A DNA stretch of 64,000 bases. It comes from Bradyrhizobium sp. WSM1417 (GTDB lineage Bacteria > Pseudomonadota > Alphaproteobacteria > Rhizobiales > Xanthobacteraceae). Location of the stretch: positions 7,675,831 to 7,739,830 of the forward strand of contig NZ_KI911783.1 in NCBI RefSeq assembly GCF_000515415.1, read 5' to 3'. Made by a program: the position numbers and the translations under genes. Shown piece after piece: positions 16,744 through 24,615 of the stretch. Position 1 is the stretch's first letter; every line of letters starts with the position of its first letter. The notes under the pieces were generated by a model. It had not been told where the DNA came from. It worked only from the letters and a program-made list of their open reading frames with translations, and searched no databases.

Positions 16744-17664
16744 CTAACTCAACTTGATGTCCCACACGCCGTCCTTGCGGCAGGCGGCGACCTCCTCGCG
16801 CAGGAGGGCGGTGACGGCAACCGAGGCCGTCGAGACCGGACGGTCGATCGGAGAGGCGAATATGAGCTCGCGCGTCATCGGCTTCGAGACGAGAGCGGTT
16901 TCCAGCCGCCCGTCCGCGACCTCGCCGCGGACGGATGATGGCGGCAGCAGCGCGAAGCCGAGGCCTTCCTCGACGAGGCTCGTGAGCACGCGGAACGAAT
17001 CCGCTTCGAGCTGGACGTTGAGCTTGATCTTGCGTTGCGCCGCCGCGTGCTCGATCAGCGCACGGAGGCCGTGGGAATGACTGGGCAGCACCAACCGTTG
17101 CCGCAGCAGCCAGCCGACATCGACGCTCTTCTTGCGCGCGAGGCCGCAGCCGCGCGGACCCACCGCGACGATGTTGTCGCGACCGAGGCTCTCCACGTTG
17201 AGATGCAGATCGGCGGAGCGGCCGTAGAGGATGGCGAGATCCATCTCGCCGCGATGCAGCCATTCGACGAGATGGCCGCTGTAGCTCTCGACGATGCGCA
17301 GCGAAATGCCGGGAAACTTTTCGACGCAGCGCCGCGCGAAGCGCGCCGACAGCACGCAGCTCACGGTCGGGACCAGGCCGAGCACGACCTGGCCGGACGG
17401 CGGCCCCTTGGACGACTGGATGTCGTCGCGGATCTGGTCGATCTGCCGCACGATGCCGGAGGTGCGCGCCAGCAAGAGGCGGCCGGCATCCGTGAGCACC
17501 ATGCCGCGGCCGTTACGGGTGAACAATTCGGTGCGCAGCTCGTGTTCCAGCAGCTTGATCTGCCGGGAGAGCGCCGGCTGCGCCACGCGCAACGTGTCGG
17601 ACGCCTTGGAGAGGCTGCCGAGCTCCGCCACGCAACTGAAGGTCCTGAGCTGACGGAAATCCAT
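16744..17664 (-). CDS. LysR-family transcriptional regulator
   Basis: 306 residues from ATG 17664 (MDFRQLRTF). The winged helix-turn-helix covers residues 1-60, with LGSLSKASDTLRVAQPALSRQIKLLE as the DNA-reading part. A periplasmic-binding-like effector domain follows (from about 90). It resembles the CbbR/NAC-type branch. It is divergent from the acyl-CoA dehydrogenase gene at 17789, and a T-N11-A box lies between them, so it probably controls that acyl-CoA operon and itself. The effector is unknown, but a CoA-pathway intermediate or its free acid is likely. Confidence 0.9.
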   Translation of the reverse strand: MDFRQLRTFSCVAELGSLSKASDTLRVAQPALSRQIKLLEHELRTELFTRNGRGMVLTDAGRLLLARTSGIVRQIDQIRDDIQSSKGPPSGQVVLGLVPTVSCVLSARFARRCVEKFPGISLRIVESYSGHLVEWLHRGEMDLAILYGRSADLHLNVESLGRDNIVAVGPRGCGLARKKSVDVGWLLRQRLVLPSHSHGLRALIEHAAAQRKIKLNVQLEADSFRVLTSLVEEGLGFALLPPSSVRGEVADGRLETALVSKPMTRELIFASPIDRPVSTASVAVTALLREEVAACRKDGVWDIKLS

Positions 17665-17695
17665 GCTTGCCAATCCTGGAAGGCTACTCCATACG

Positions 17696-17714
17696 CTATA
17701 GCAAATGCGCATAG
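17696..17714. promoter_or_regulatory. LysR-type operator, CTAT-N11-ATAG
   Basis: CTATAGCAAATGCGCATAG is a near-perfect LysR box (T-N11-A with matching CTAT/ATAG arms). It lies 32 bases from the regulator start and 74 from the acyl-CoA dehydrogenase start. The position suits both autoregulation and activation of the divergent operon. Confidence 0.6.
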
Positions 17715-17788
17715 GGGGCTGGCATTGTTTTCACAACGCCAGAGGATCGGCCGGCGTTATCCTAACTGCCGCACATACGGGAAACCCC

Positions 17789-18958
17789 ATGAGTGAAGAA
17801 CACCACACCGAAGATCACGCCGACATCCGCGAGGCCGTTGCAAAGCTGTGCGCGCAGTTTCCCGGCGAATACTGGCGCAAGCTCGACCGTGAGATGGCCT
17901 ACCCCAAGGCCTTCGTCGAGGCGCTGACCGAGGCCGGTTATCTCTCGGTGCTGATCCCCGAGGAATATGGCGGCGCAGGCCTGAAGCTTTCTGCGGCCGC
18001 GGCGATCCTCGAAGAGATCCAGCGCGCGGGCTGCAACGGCGGCGGCTGCCACGCCCAGATGTACACGATGGGCACCGTGCTGCGGCACGGCAATGACGAG
18101 CAGAAGGCAAAATATCTTCCGAAGGTGGCGAGCGGCGAATTGCGGCTGCAGGCCTTCGGCGTCACCGAGCCGACCAGCGGCACCGACACCACCTCGCTGA
18201 AGACCTTCGCCCGCAAGGACGGCAATGCCGGCTACGTCGTCAACGGCCAGAAAATCTGGACCAGCCGCGCCGAGCATTCCGACCTGATGCTCCTGCTGGC
18301 GCGCACCACGCCGAAGGACCAGGTCAAGAAGCGCACCGACGGTCTTTCCGTGTTCATTGTCGACATGCGCGAGGCCAAGAACAACGGCCTCGAGATCCGC
18401 CCGATCCGCACCATGATGAACCACGCCACCACCGAAGTGTTCTTCACCGACATGAAGGTGCCGGCGGAAAATCTGATCGGCGAGGAAGGCAAGGGCTTTC
18501 GCTACATCCTCTCCGGCATGAATGCCGAACGGATCCTGATCGCGGCCGAATGCGTCGGCGATGCCAAATGGTTCATCGCCAAGGCCACCAACTACGCCAA
18601 GGAGCGCAGCGTTTTCGGCCGGCCGATCGGCCAGAATCAAGGCATCCAGTTCCCGATCGCCAAAGCCTATGCGGCGATGCGTGCGGCCGAATTGATGGTG
18701 AAGGAAGCCACGCGCAAATACGAGGCCGGGCTCGACTGCGGCGCGGAGGCCAACATGGCAAAAATGCTCGCGGCCGATGCATCGTGGGAAGCGGCGAATG
18801 CCTGCGTCCAGACCCATGGCGGCTTTGGATTTGCCGAGGAGTACGACGTCGAGCGCAAATTCCGCGAGACGCGGCTCTATCAGGTGGCGCCGATCTCGAC
18901 CAACCTCGTGCTGTCCTTCATCGCCGAGCATGTGCTCGGCATGCCCCGCTCGTACTGA
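17789..18958 (+). CDS. Acyl-CoA dehydrogenase
   Basis: 389 residues from ATG 17789. FAD- and substrate-binding motifs are present: AFGVTEPTSGTDTTSLKT, GQKIWTSRAEHSDLMLLLAR and FGRPIGQNQGIQFPIA. The usual MCAD-type YEGT glutamate is replaced by LYQVAPIS. Instead NAERILIAAE offers a glutamate at the isovaleryl-CoA dehydrogenase position, so a branched or unusual acyl-CoA substrate is possible. This is motif-based inference. It heads a same-strand run with a CoA-transferase gene 10 bases downstream and a hydratase-like gene after that. The LysR gene is divergent. Confidence 0.9.
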   Translation: MSEEHHTEDHADIREAVAKLCAQFPGEYWRKLDREMAYPKAFVEALTEAGYLSVLIPEEYGGAGLKLSAAAAILEEIQRAGCNGGGCHAQMYTMGTVLRHGNDEQKAKYLPKVASGELRLQAFGVTEPTSGTDTTSLKTFARKDGNAGYVVNGQKIWTSRAEHSDLMLLLARTTPKDQVKKRTDGLSVFIVDMREAKNNGLEIRPIRTMMNHATTEVFFTDMKVPAENLIGEEGKGFRYILSGMNAERILIAAECVGDAKWFIAKATNYAKERSVFGRPIGQNQGIQFPIAKAYAAMRAAELMVKEATRKYEAGLDCGAEANMAKMLAADASWEAANACVQTHGGFGFAEEYDVERKFRETRLYQVAPISTNLVLSFIAEHVLGMPRSY

Positions 18959-18968
18959 GGCAGCCATC

Positions 18969-20072
18969 ATGGGAGCTCTTGACGGGATCAGGGTGATTGC
19001 GGTCGAGCAGGCGGTGGCGGCCCCGTTCTGCTCGTCGCGGCTGGCGGATGCCGGCGCGGAAGTCATCAAGATCGAGCGGCCCGAAGGCGATTTCGCCCGC
19101 GGCTATGACGCGGCCGCCAAGGGCCAGAGCAGCTATTTCGTGTGGCTGAACCGCGGCAAGCAATCGGCGGTGGTCGATCTCGCCACCAAGGAAGGCTGCG
19201 CTGAGCTGGAAAAACTGATCGCGAGCGCCGACGTGCTGATCCAGAATCTCAAGCCGGGCTCGATGGACAAGCTCGGCTTTTCGCGCGAGCGGCTGCTGAA
19301 GGATTATCCCAGGCTGATCTCGTGCACGATCACCGGCTATGGCGACGACGGCCCCTATGCGCACCGCAAGGCCTATGATCTGCTGATCCAGGCCGAGAGC
19401 GGCCTTGCCTCGATCACCGGCAATCCCGACGGTGCCTCACGGGTCGGCATGTCGATCGTCGACGTCGCGACCGGCGCGACCGCGCATGCGGCGATTTTGG
19501 AAGCCCTGATCGGACGCGGGCGTACCGGCAAGGGCGCCGACATCCGCATCTCCATGTTCGACGTGATGGCGGACTGGTGTACCGTGCCGCTGCTCAACTC
19601 GGAAGCCGGCAATCCGCCCAAGCGCATGGGGCTGCGCCATCCCTCGATCGCACCCTATGGCGTGTTCACGTCCAGCGACGGCAAGGACATCCTGATCTCG
19701 ATCCAGAGCGAGCGCGAGTGGAAGACGCTCTGCGCAAAGGTGCTGGACCAGCCGGATCTGCCTGCCGATCCGCGCGTTGCCAACATGGTCGAGCGCGTGC
19801 GCAACCGCGATTTCACCGACAAGACGGTCGCGGATGCCTTCGCCAAGATGACGCGCGACGAGCTGCTCAAGCGGCTGTCCGATGCCGACATCGCCTTTGC
19901 CGAGGTCAACACCATGGCAGACCTCGCCAAGCATCCGCATCTGCGCCGCATCGAGGTCGACACACCGCAGGGGCCCGTCAGCTATCCCGCGCCGGCGCCG
20001 ATCATTGTCGGCGAAACGCGCAGCTATGGTGCCGTGCCGGCGATCGGCGAAAGACCGGCCAAAAAATCGTAA
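18969..20072 (+). CDS. CaiB/BaiF family CoA-transferase (class III)
   Basis: 367 residues. The class III signature is clear: LDGIRVIAVEQAVAAPFCSS at the N-terminus, ADAGAEVIKIERPEGDFAR, then KAYDLLIQAESG, whose Asp is the expected catalytic residue. ISMFDVMADW and MGLRHPSIAPYGVF follow. These enzymes move CoA between carboxylic acids. It starts 10 bases after the acyl-CoA dehydrogenase stop and is followed after 18 bases by a hot-dog hydratase-like gene. Together they suggest activation, oxidation and hydration of one carboxylic acid. The acid is not identified. Confidence 0.9.
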   Translation: MGALDGIRVIAVEQAVAAPFCSSRLADAGAEVIKIERPEGDFARGYDAAAKGQSSYFVWLNRGKQSAVVDLATKEGCAELEKLIASADVLIQNLKPGSMDKLGFSRERLLKDYPRLISCTITGYGDDGPYAHRKAYDLLIQAESGLASITGNPDGASRVGMSIVDVATGATAHAAILEALIGRGRTGKGADIRISMFDVMADWCTVPLLNSEAGNPPKRMGLRHPSIAPYGVFTSSDGKDILISIQSEREWKTLCAKVLDQPDLPADPRVANMVERVRNRDFTDKTVADAFAKMTRDELLKRLSDADIAFAEVNTMADLAKHPHLRRIEVDTPQGPVSYPAPAPIIVGETRSYGAVPAIGERPAKKS

Positions 20073-20090
20073 CAACAAGAGCGAGGCATC

Positions 20091-20939
20091 ATGACCGAGA
20101 AGCTCGACATCGATCATCTCAGGCAATGGATCGGCCGCAGCGAAGAGGCCACCGACACCGTCACTGCGCAGCTCGTGAAGAGTTTGCGCGCGACGCTGTT
20201 CCAGGAGGTCGGTTCGCCCAAGGCCGGCGATGCGGCGCCGTTTACGGTGCATTGGTGCCTGGCCCAGCCGGTGTTTCCGATGTCGATGCTCGGCCCTGAC
20301 GGCCACCCCACCCGCGGCGGCTTCCTGCCGCCCGTGCCGCTGCCGCGCCGGATGTGGGCCGGCGGCGAGATCGAGTTCCTGCAGCCGCTACGCGTCGGCG
20401 ATGAATCGACGCGGACCTCGCGCATCGCGAACGTGCAGGTGAAGACCGGCTCGACCGGCACGCTGTGCTTCGTCTCGGTCGAGCACAGCATCTCTTGCCC
20501 ACGCGGCGTCGCCATCCGCGAGCGGCAGGACATCGTCTATCGCGAGATGACGACGACGCCCGCGCCGGCAAAGGCCCCGCCTCCGCCGCCCAAGGCGCAG
20601 CATCGCGAGACGCATGTCTCCGATCCCGTGCTGCTGTTTCGATATTCCGCGCTGACCTTCAACGGTCACCGCATCCATTACGACCGCGACTACGTCACCA
20701 AGGTCGAGGGCTATCCGGGCCTGATCTTCCACGGGCCGTTGCAGGCGGCGCTGATCATCGAGATGGCGGCGAAGCTGCACGGCGGCAAGGCGCCGAAGAA
20801 GTTTTCGTATCGCGGGGTGCAGCCGCTGTTCGAGGGCTCGGAGTTCTCCATCAACGCCAACGAGACCGCTGATGGCATGGAGCTGTGGACCGCGAACGCG
20901 GAAGGGCAGCCGACGATGAAGGGGACGGCGGTGTGGTGA
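20091..20939 (+). CDS. Double hot-dog acyl-CoA hydratase/dehydratase (MaoC/HTD2-like)
   Basis: 282 residues. The N-terminal hot-dog half (residues 1-150) includes GGFLPPVPLPRRMWAGGEIE. A Pro/Ala-rich linker (PAPAKAPPPPPKAQ) follows. The C-terminal MaoC-like half carries FRYSALTFNGHRIHYDRDYV, with a hydratase His/Asp-type dyad, and GLIFHGPLQAALI. This layout matches mesaconyl-CoA/itaconyl-CoA hydratase-like and HTD2 proteins. With the CoA-transferase and dehydrogenase upstream, hydration of an unsaturated acyl-CoA is the likely step. It is the third gene of the run and ends 147 bases before the next. Confidence 0.8.
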   Translation: MTEKLDIDHLRQWIGRSEEATDTVTAQLVKSLRATLFQEVGSPKAGDAAPFTVHWCLAQPVFPMSMLGPDGHPTRGGFLPPVPLPRRMWAGGEIEFLQPLRVGDESTRTSRIANVQVKTGSTGTLCFVSVEHSISCPRGVAIRERQDIVYREMTTTPAPAKAPPPPPKAQHRETHVSDPVLLFRYSALTFNGHRIHYDRDYVTKVEGYPGLIFHGPLQAALIIEMAAKLHGGKAPKKFSYRGVQPLFEGSEFSINANETADGMELWTANAEGQPTMKGTAVW

Positions 20940-20957
20940 CACACTGCTGCTTCTTCT

Positions 20958-21044
20958 CGTCATTGCGAGCGTAGCGAAGCAATCCAGAATCCCTCCGCAG
21001 TGGCAGTCTGGATTGCTTCGTCGCAAGGGCTCCTCGCAATGACG
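20958..21044. repeat. Inverted repeat (family B)
   Basis: CGTCATTGCGAGCGTAGCGA-AGCAATCCAG faces CTGGATTGCTTCGTCGCAAG-GGCTCCTCGCAATGACG. It lies between the hydratase-like and benzoylformate-decarboxylase-like genes and could separate their transcripts. Confidence 0.85.
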
Positions 21045-21086
21045 GGTGGGGCTGATAGCGCCAACAAACATCAGGGAACGGAAACC

Positions 21087-22709
21087 ATGGCGAAGAACGG
21101 CAAGACCGGCAGCAAATCCGTCACCGTCAAGCAGGCGACGCTCGACCTGCTGCGCTCCTTCGGCATCAGACGCGTGTTCGGCAATCCCGGCTCGACCGAG
21201 CTGCCGTTCCTGAGCGACTGGCCCGACGACATCGACTACGTTCTGGCGCTTCAGGAGGCCTCCGCGGTCGGCATGGCCGACGGCTATGCGCAGGCGACGC
21301 GCAATGCCGGCTTCGTCAATCTGCATTCGGCCGCCGGCGTCGGCAATGCGCTCGGCAACATCTATACCGCGCATCGCAACCAGACGCCGCTGGTGATCAC
21401 CGCGGGCCAGCAGGCGCGCTCGATCCTGCCGTTGCAGGCGTTCCTCTATGCGGAGCGTGCATCCGAATTCCCGCGGCCTTATGTGAAGTACAGCGTGGAG
21501 CCGGCGCGGCCCGAAGACGTGCCGGCCGCGATCGCACGCGCCTATTACACCGCGATGCAGCCGCCATGCGGGCCGACTTTCGTCTCGATTCCGGTCGACG
21601 ATTGGGCGCATGCGACAGCTCCCGTCGAAGCCCGCAAGGTCAGTCGCGAGATAGCGCCTGAGGCTGACGCGATGAAGGCGCTGGTCACCGCGCTCGGTTC
21701 AGCCAAGCACCCTGCCCTTGTCGTCGGCCCCGGCGTCGATCGCGCCGGCGCGGTCGATCTGATGGTGCGCGTGGCCGAGAAAGCCAGGGCCAGCGTCTGG
21801 GTCAGCCCGTTTTCGGCGCGCTGCTCGTTCCCGGAACGCCATCCCCAATTCGCGGGCTTCCTGCATGCCTCGCCGGCGCAATTGTCGGACGCGCTGCGCG
21901 AGCACGACCTCGTCGTCGTGATCGGCGCGCCCGTGTTCACCTTCCACGTCGAAGGCCACGCCGCCATCTTCGACGGCGGTGCGACGATCTTCCAGATCAC
22001 GGATGACCCGGACGCCGCAGCGGTGACGCCGGTCGGAACCAGTATCATCGCGACGATGAAGCCGGCGCTCGCAATGCTGCTCGAGCTCTTGCCGGAGAGC
22101 AAGCGCGCGGCACCGAAGGGGCGAACGCTGCCGCCGGCACCGCAGGCCGCCGATCCGCTCCCGGTCGAATTCCTGCTGCATTCGCTGTCGCAGGCGATGC
22201 CCGGCGGCGCGTCGCTGGTCGAGGAAATTCCCTCGCACCGGCCGGCGATGCAAAAGTTCATGCCGATGCGCGGCCAGGACAGTTTTTACACCATGGCGAG
22301 CGGCGGGCTCGGCTACTCGCTGCCGGCCGCGGTCGGCATGGCGCTCGGCAAGCCGAACAGCCGCACGGTGTGCCTGATCGGCGACGGCTCGGCGATGTAT
22401 TCGATCCAGGCACTGTGGACCGCCGCGCAGCGCAAGCTGCCGCTCACCATCGTCGTCATCAACAATTCCGGCTACGGCGCGATGCGCTCGTTCAGCCAGG
22501 TGATGCAGGTGAGGAACGTGCCGGGACTGGAGCTGCCGGGGATCGATTTCGTCCGGCTCGCCGAGGGCATGGGTTGCCATGCGGTGCGGGTGAGCAAGGC
22601 AGCTGAGCTGGGCGAAGCGCTCGAGCGCGGGATGGCATTCGACGGGACCAGCCTCGTCGAGGTGATCGTGGATTCGGCGGTGCCGGTGCTGTACGGGCAG
22701 AAGCATTAG
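21087..22709 (+). CDS. mdlC: Benzoylformate decarboxylase-like ThDP enzyme
   Basis: 540 residues from ATG 21087. NPGSTELPFL (Ser36), the ThDP-activating Glu57 (LALQEAS) and NLHSAAGVGNALG (His80) line up with Ser26, Glu47 and His70 of benzoylformate decarboxylase. GAPVFTFH supplies a later histidine like His281. The PP domain has GDGSAMYSIQALWTAAQ. The enzyme probably decarboxylates an aryl- or alkyl-2-oxo acid to an aldehyde. The substrate in this organism is unknown. It may form part of the LysR-linked group, but a repeat separates it from the upstream genes. The symbol marks family resemblance only. Confidence 0.85.
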   Translation: MAKNGKTGSKSVTVKQATLDLLRSFGIRRVFGNPGSTELPFLSDWPDDIDYVLALQEASAVGMADGYAQATRNAGFVNLHSAAGVGNALGNIYTAHRNQTPLVITAGQQARSILPLQAFLYAERASEFPRPYVKYSVEPARPEDVPAAIARAYYTAMQPPCGPTFVSIPVDDWAHATAPVEARKVSREIAPEADAMKALVTALGSAKHPALVVGPGVDRAGAVDLMVRVAEKARASVWVSPFSARCSFPERHPQFAGFLHASPAQLSDALREHDLVVVIGAPVFTFHVEGHAAIFDGGATIFQITDDPDAAAVTPVGTSIIATMKPALAMLLELLPESKRAAPKGRTLPPAPQAADPLPVEFLLHSLSQAMPGGASLVEEIPSHRPAMQKFMPMRGQDSFYTMASGGLGYSLPAAVGMALGKPNSRTVCLIGDGSAMYSIQALWTAAQRKLPLTIVVINNSGYGAMRSFSQVMQVRNVPGLELPGIDFVRLAEGMGCHAVRVSKAAELGEALERGMAFDGTSLVEVIVDSAVPVLYGQKH

Positions 22710-22729
22710 GAGCGCACGTAGCTTCATGC

Positions 22730-22858
22730 CGTCGTCCTGGCGAAAGCCAGGACCCACTACCCCAAGAAGTAATTTGGCGAAGACTTGTCGTTCGGTACTG
22801 CTACTACGGCAAGATCGGTAGACCTCGCGGTATGGGTCCTGGCCTTCGCCAGGACGAC
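22730..22858. repeat. Composite inverted repeat (family C)
   Basis: GTCGTCCTGGCGAAAGCCAG-GACCCA at one end and ATGGGTCCTGGCCTTCGCCA-GGACGAC at the other, with an inner TTGGCGAAGAC. Copies: 28776-28910, 48866-48987 and 59949-60077, plus a minimal form at 43239-43265. It lies between convergent genes. Confidence 0.85.
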
Positions 22859-22884
22859 ACCGGAGGTCATGGCGCGCCTCTTCC

Positions 22885-23679
22885 CTACCTCCCGAACTCG
22901 TCGCGCATCCTGGCCTGGATCTTGGCCATGCCGCCGATCCAGCGGTCGTAATTCTCGGTCTTCTTGCGCACGTAGCCGAGCACCTGCGGGTGCGGCAGGA
23001 TCAGGAACGTCTCCTGCGCGAGGCCGGCGAGCACGTCCTCGGCGACCTGCTCAGGCGAGAGATCACCGTCGCCGGATTGCGGGCCCTTGGGGATCGAACG
23101 CAGCATGTTGGTGTCGACGCCCTGGGGGCAGAGGATCGAGACGCGGATGTTGTGCGCCTTGTGCGAGATCGCGAGATTTTCGGCAAAGCCGACCGCGGCA
23201 TGTTTGGTGGTGGAATAAGCGGGGCTACCGACCTGCGACAGCAGGCCCGCGGCCGAGATGGTGTTGAGGAAATAGCCGCCGCCGCGCGCCTTCATGCGCG
23301 GGATCAGATGCCGCGCCGCATAGACATGCGCCATGACGTGGATAGCCCAGCTGCGCTGCCACGGCTCGTCGGAGGCGCCGCCGGCATTGACCGACATCGG
23401 GTCGAAGCCGCCGCCGATGCCGGCATTGGAGCAGAACAATTCGATCGGGCCGAACTGCCGCTCGGTCTCCTCGATGACGTGGGCAATATCCTTTTCCTGC
23501 GCGACATCGCATTTGAAGGCCGCGCCATCCACCGTGGCTGCAACCGCCCGCGCATTGTCCGCGTCCATGTCGGCGACGACGACCTTGGCCGCACCGGCCT
23601 TGTGAAAGGCCTCGCACAGCGCCTTGCCGATGCCGTTGGCGCCGCCCGTGACGACCACGACCTTGCCGGTCACCTGCAT
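22885..23679 (-). CDS. Short-chain dehydrogenase/reductase
   Basis: 264 residues. The Rossmann motif is VVVTGGANGIGKAL, with VVADMD at the end of the second strand suggesting NAD rather than NADP. NAGIG is the stabilising motif. The catalytic set is Ser in NTISAAGLLS, then YSTTK. The C-terminal 60 residues (LAQETFLILPHPQVLGYVRKK) are characteristic of a group that acts on bulky substrates, and the substrate is unknown. It is convergent with the ThDP enzyme and separated from it by a repeat. It is probably cytosolic. Confidence 0.9.
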   Translation of the reverse strand: MQVTGKVVVVTGGANGIGKALCEAFHKAGAAKVVVADMDADNARAVAATVDGAAFKCDVAQEKDIAHVIEETERQFGPIELFCSNAGIGGGFDPMSVNAGGASDEPWQRSWAIHVMAHVYAARHLIPRMKARGGGYFLNTISAAGLLSQVGSPAYSTTKHAAVGFAENLAISHKAHNIRVSILCPQGVDTNMLRSIPKGPQSGDGDLSPEQVAEDVLAGLAQETFLILPHPQVLGYVRKKTENYDRWIGGMAKIQARMRDEFGR

Positions 23680-23735
23680 GCGACGTCTCCTCTTGTCTTA
23701 TACCGTTTTGGCTTATTCCGCTTCGCGGAGCTTGC

Positions 23736-24431
23736 TCAGCTCAACACGAGATCGAGCACCGCGGTATAATGGCACGCCGCGCCGGCCAAGACAAAGCCGT
23801 GCCAGATCGCATTCTGGAAGCGCAGCCGCCGCCAGGCATGGAAGATCACGCCAAAGCTGTAGAGCAGTCCGCCCGCAAGGATGAAGCCCAGCACCAGCGC
23901 GGGCAGCGCCTTGACCACGGAATCGTAGAGCATGATGCCGCTCCAGCCCATGGCGAGGTAGATGCCGACCGCGACGCGGTCGAACCGGCCGGGATAGAGA
24001 AGTTTCAGCACGATGCCCAGGATCGCCACACACCAGACACCAGTGAGCAACACCAGCGCGAAGCCGCTGTCCTTCACCTCCAGGATGAACGGCGTGTAGG
24101 TCGCCGCGATCAGGAGGTAGATCGCCGAATGGTCGAATCGCCGCAACAGCCATTTGGCCGGCGAGATCGGCCAGAGATTATAGGTCGCCGACAACACCAG
24201 CATCGAGAGCAGGCCGGCGACGTAGATCGAGACCCCGACGATGTCGGTTGCGTCGGCATAGAGCACCGTCAGTACCACCAGCACGGTCGCAGCGACGATG
24301 CCGCAGAGCACGCCGATCGCGTGGATCACGCCGTCGGCGATCAGCTCGGCGCGGTCGTAATGCCAGCCGATCGCGTCGGCGGCTGCGTGGACGGAGGAGG
24401 ATGCGAGCTGTTTCAGTTGGAAGACGGTCAT
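23736..24431 (-). CDS. Hemolysin III / PAQR-family membrane protein
   Basis: 231 residues from ATG 24431. Seven hydrophobic helices fit the Hly-III/PAQR topology. Family marks are RAELIADGVIHAIGVL near the N-terminus, ATYNLWPISPAKWLLRRFDHSAIYLLIAATYTP in the middle and GVIFHAWRRLRFQNAIWHGFVLAGAACHY at the end. The conserved histidines may bind zinc, as in PAQR relatives. The name does not imply haemolysis. It follows the SDR gene on the same strand direction, at 56 bases, and precedes the divergent ycjX gene. Confidence 0.85.
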   Translation of the reverse strand: MTVFQLKQLASSSVHAAADAIGWHYDRAELIADGVIHAIGVLCGIVAATVLVVLTVLYADATDIVGVSIYVAGLLSMLVLSATYNLWPISPAKWLLRRFDHSAIYLLIAATYTPFILEVKDSGFALVLLTGVWCVAILGIVLKLLYPGRFDRVAVGIYLAMGWSGIMLYDSVVKALPALVLGFILAGGLLYSFGVIFHAWRRLRFQNAIWHGFVLAGAACHYTAVLDLVLS

Positions 24432-24615
24432 GGCAATCCGCAAGGTGAGACAATACCCTCTTGTATGGGTGTTTTGGGATCGGCGCGTCGTTCAAACGGG
24501 TGATTTGCCGACAAAGACGGTGGAAGTATGAAGCTTGATTTTCCTCAGGCAGTTGCCACTTTTGTGACTAGTCCTTTTTACGTATCCGCCCTCGCCCGAG
24601 ATTCCCAACGTTCAT

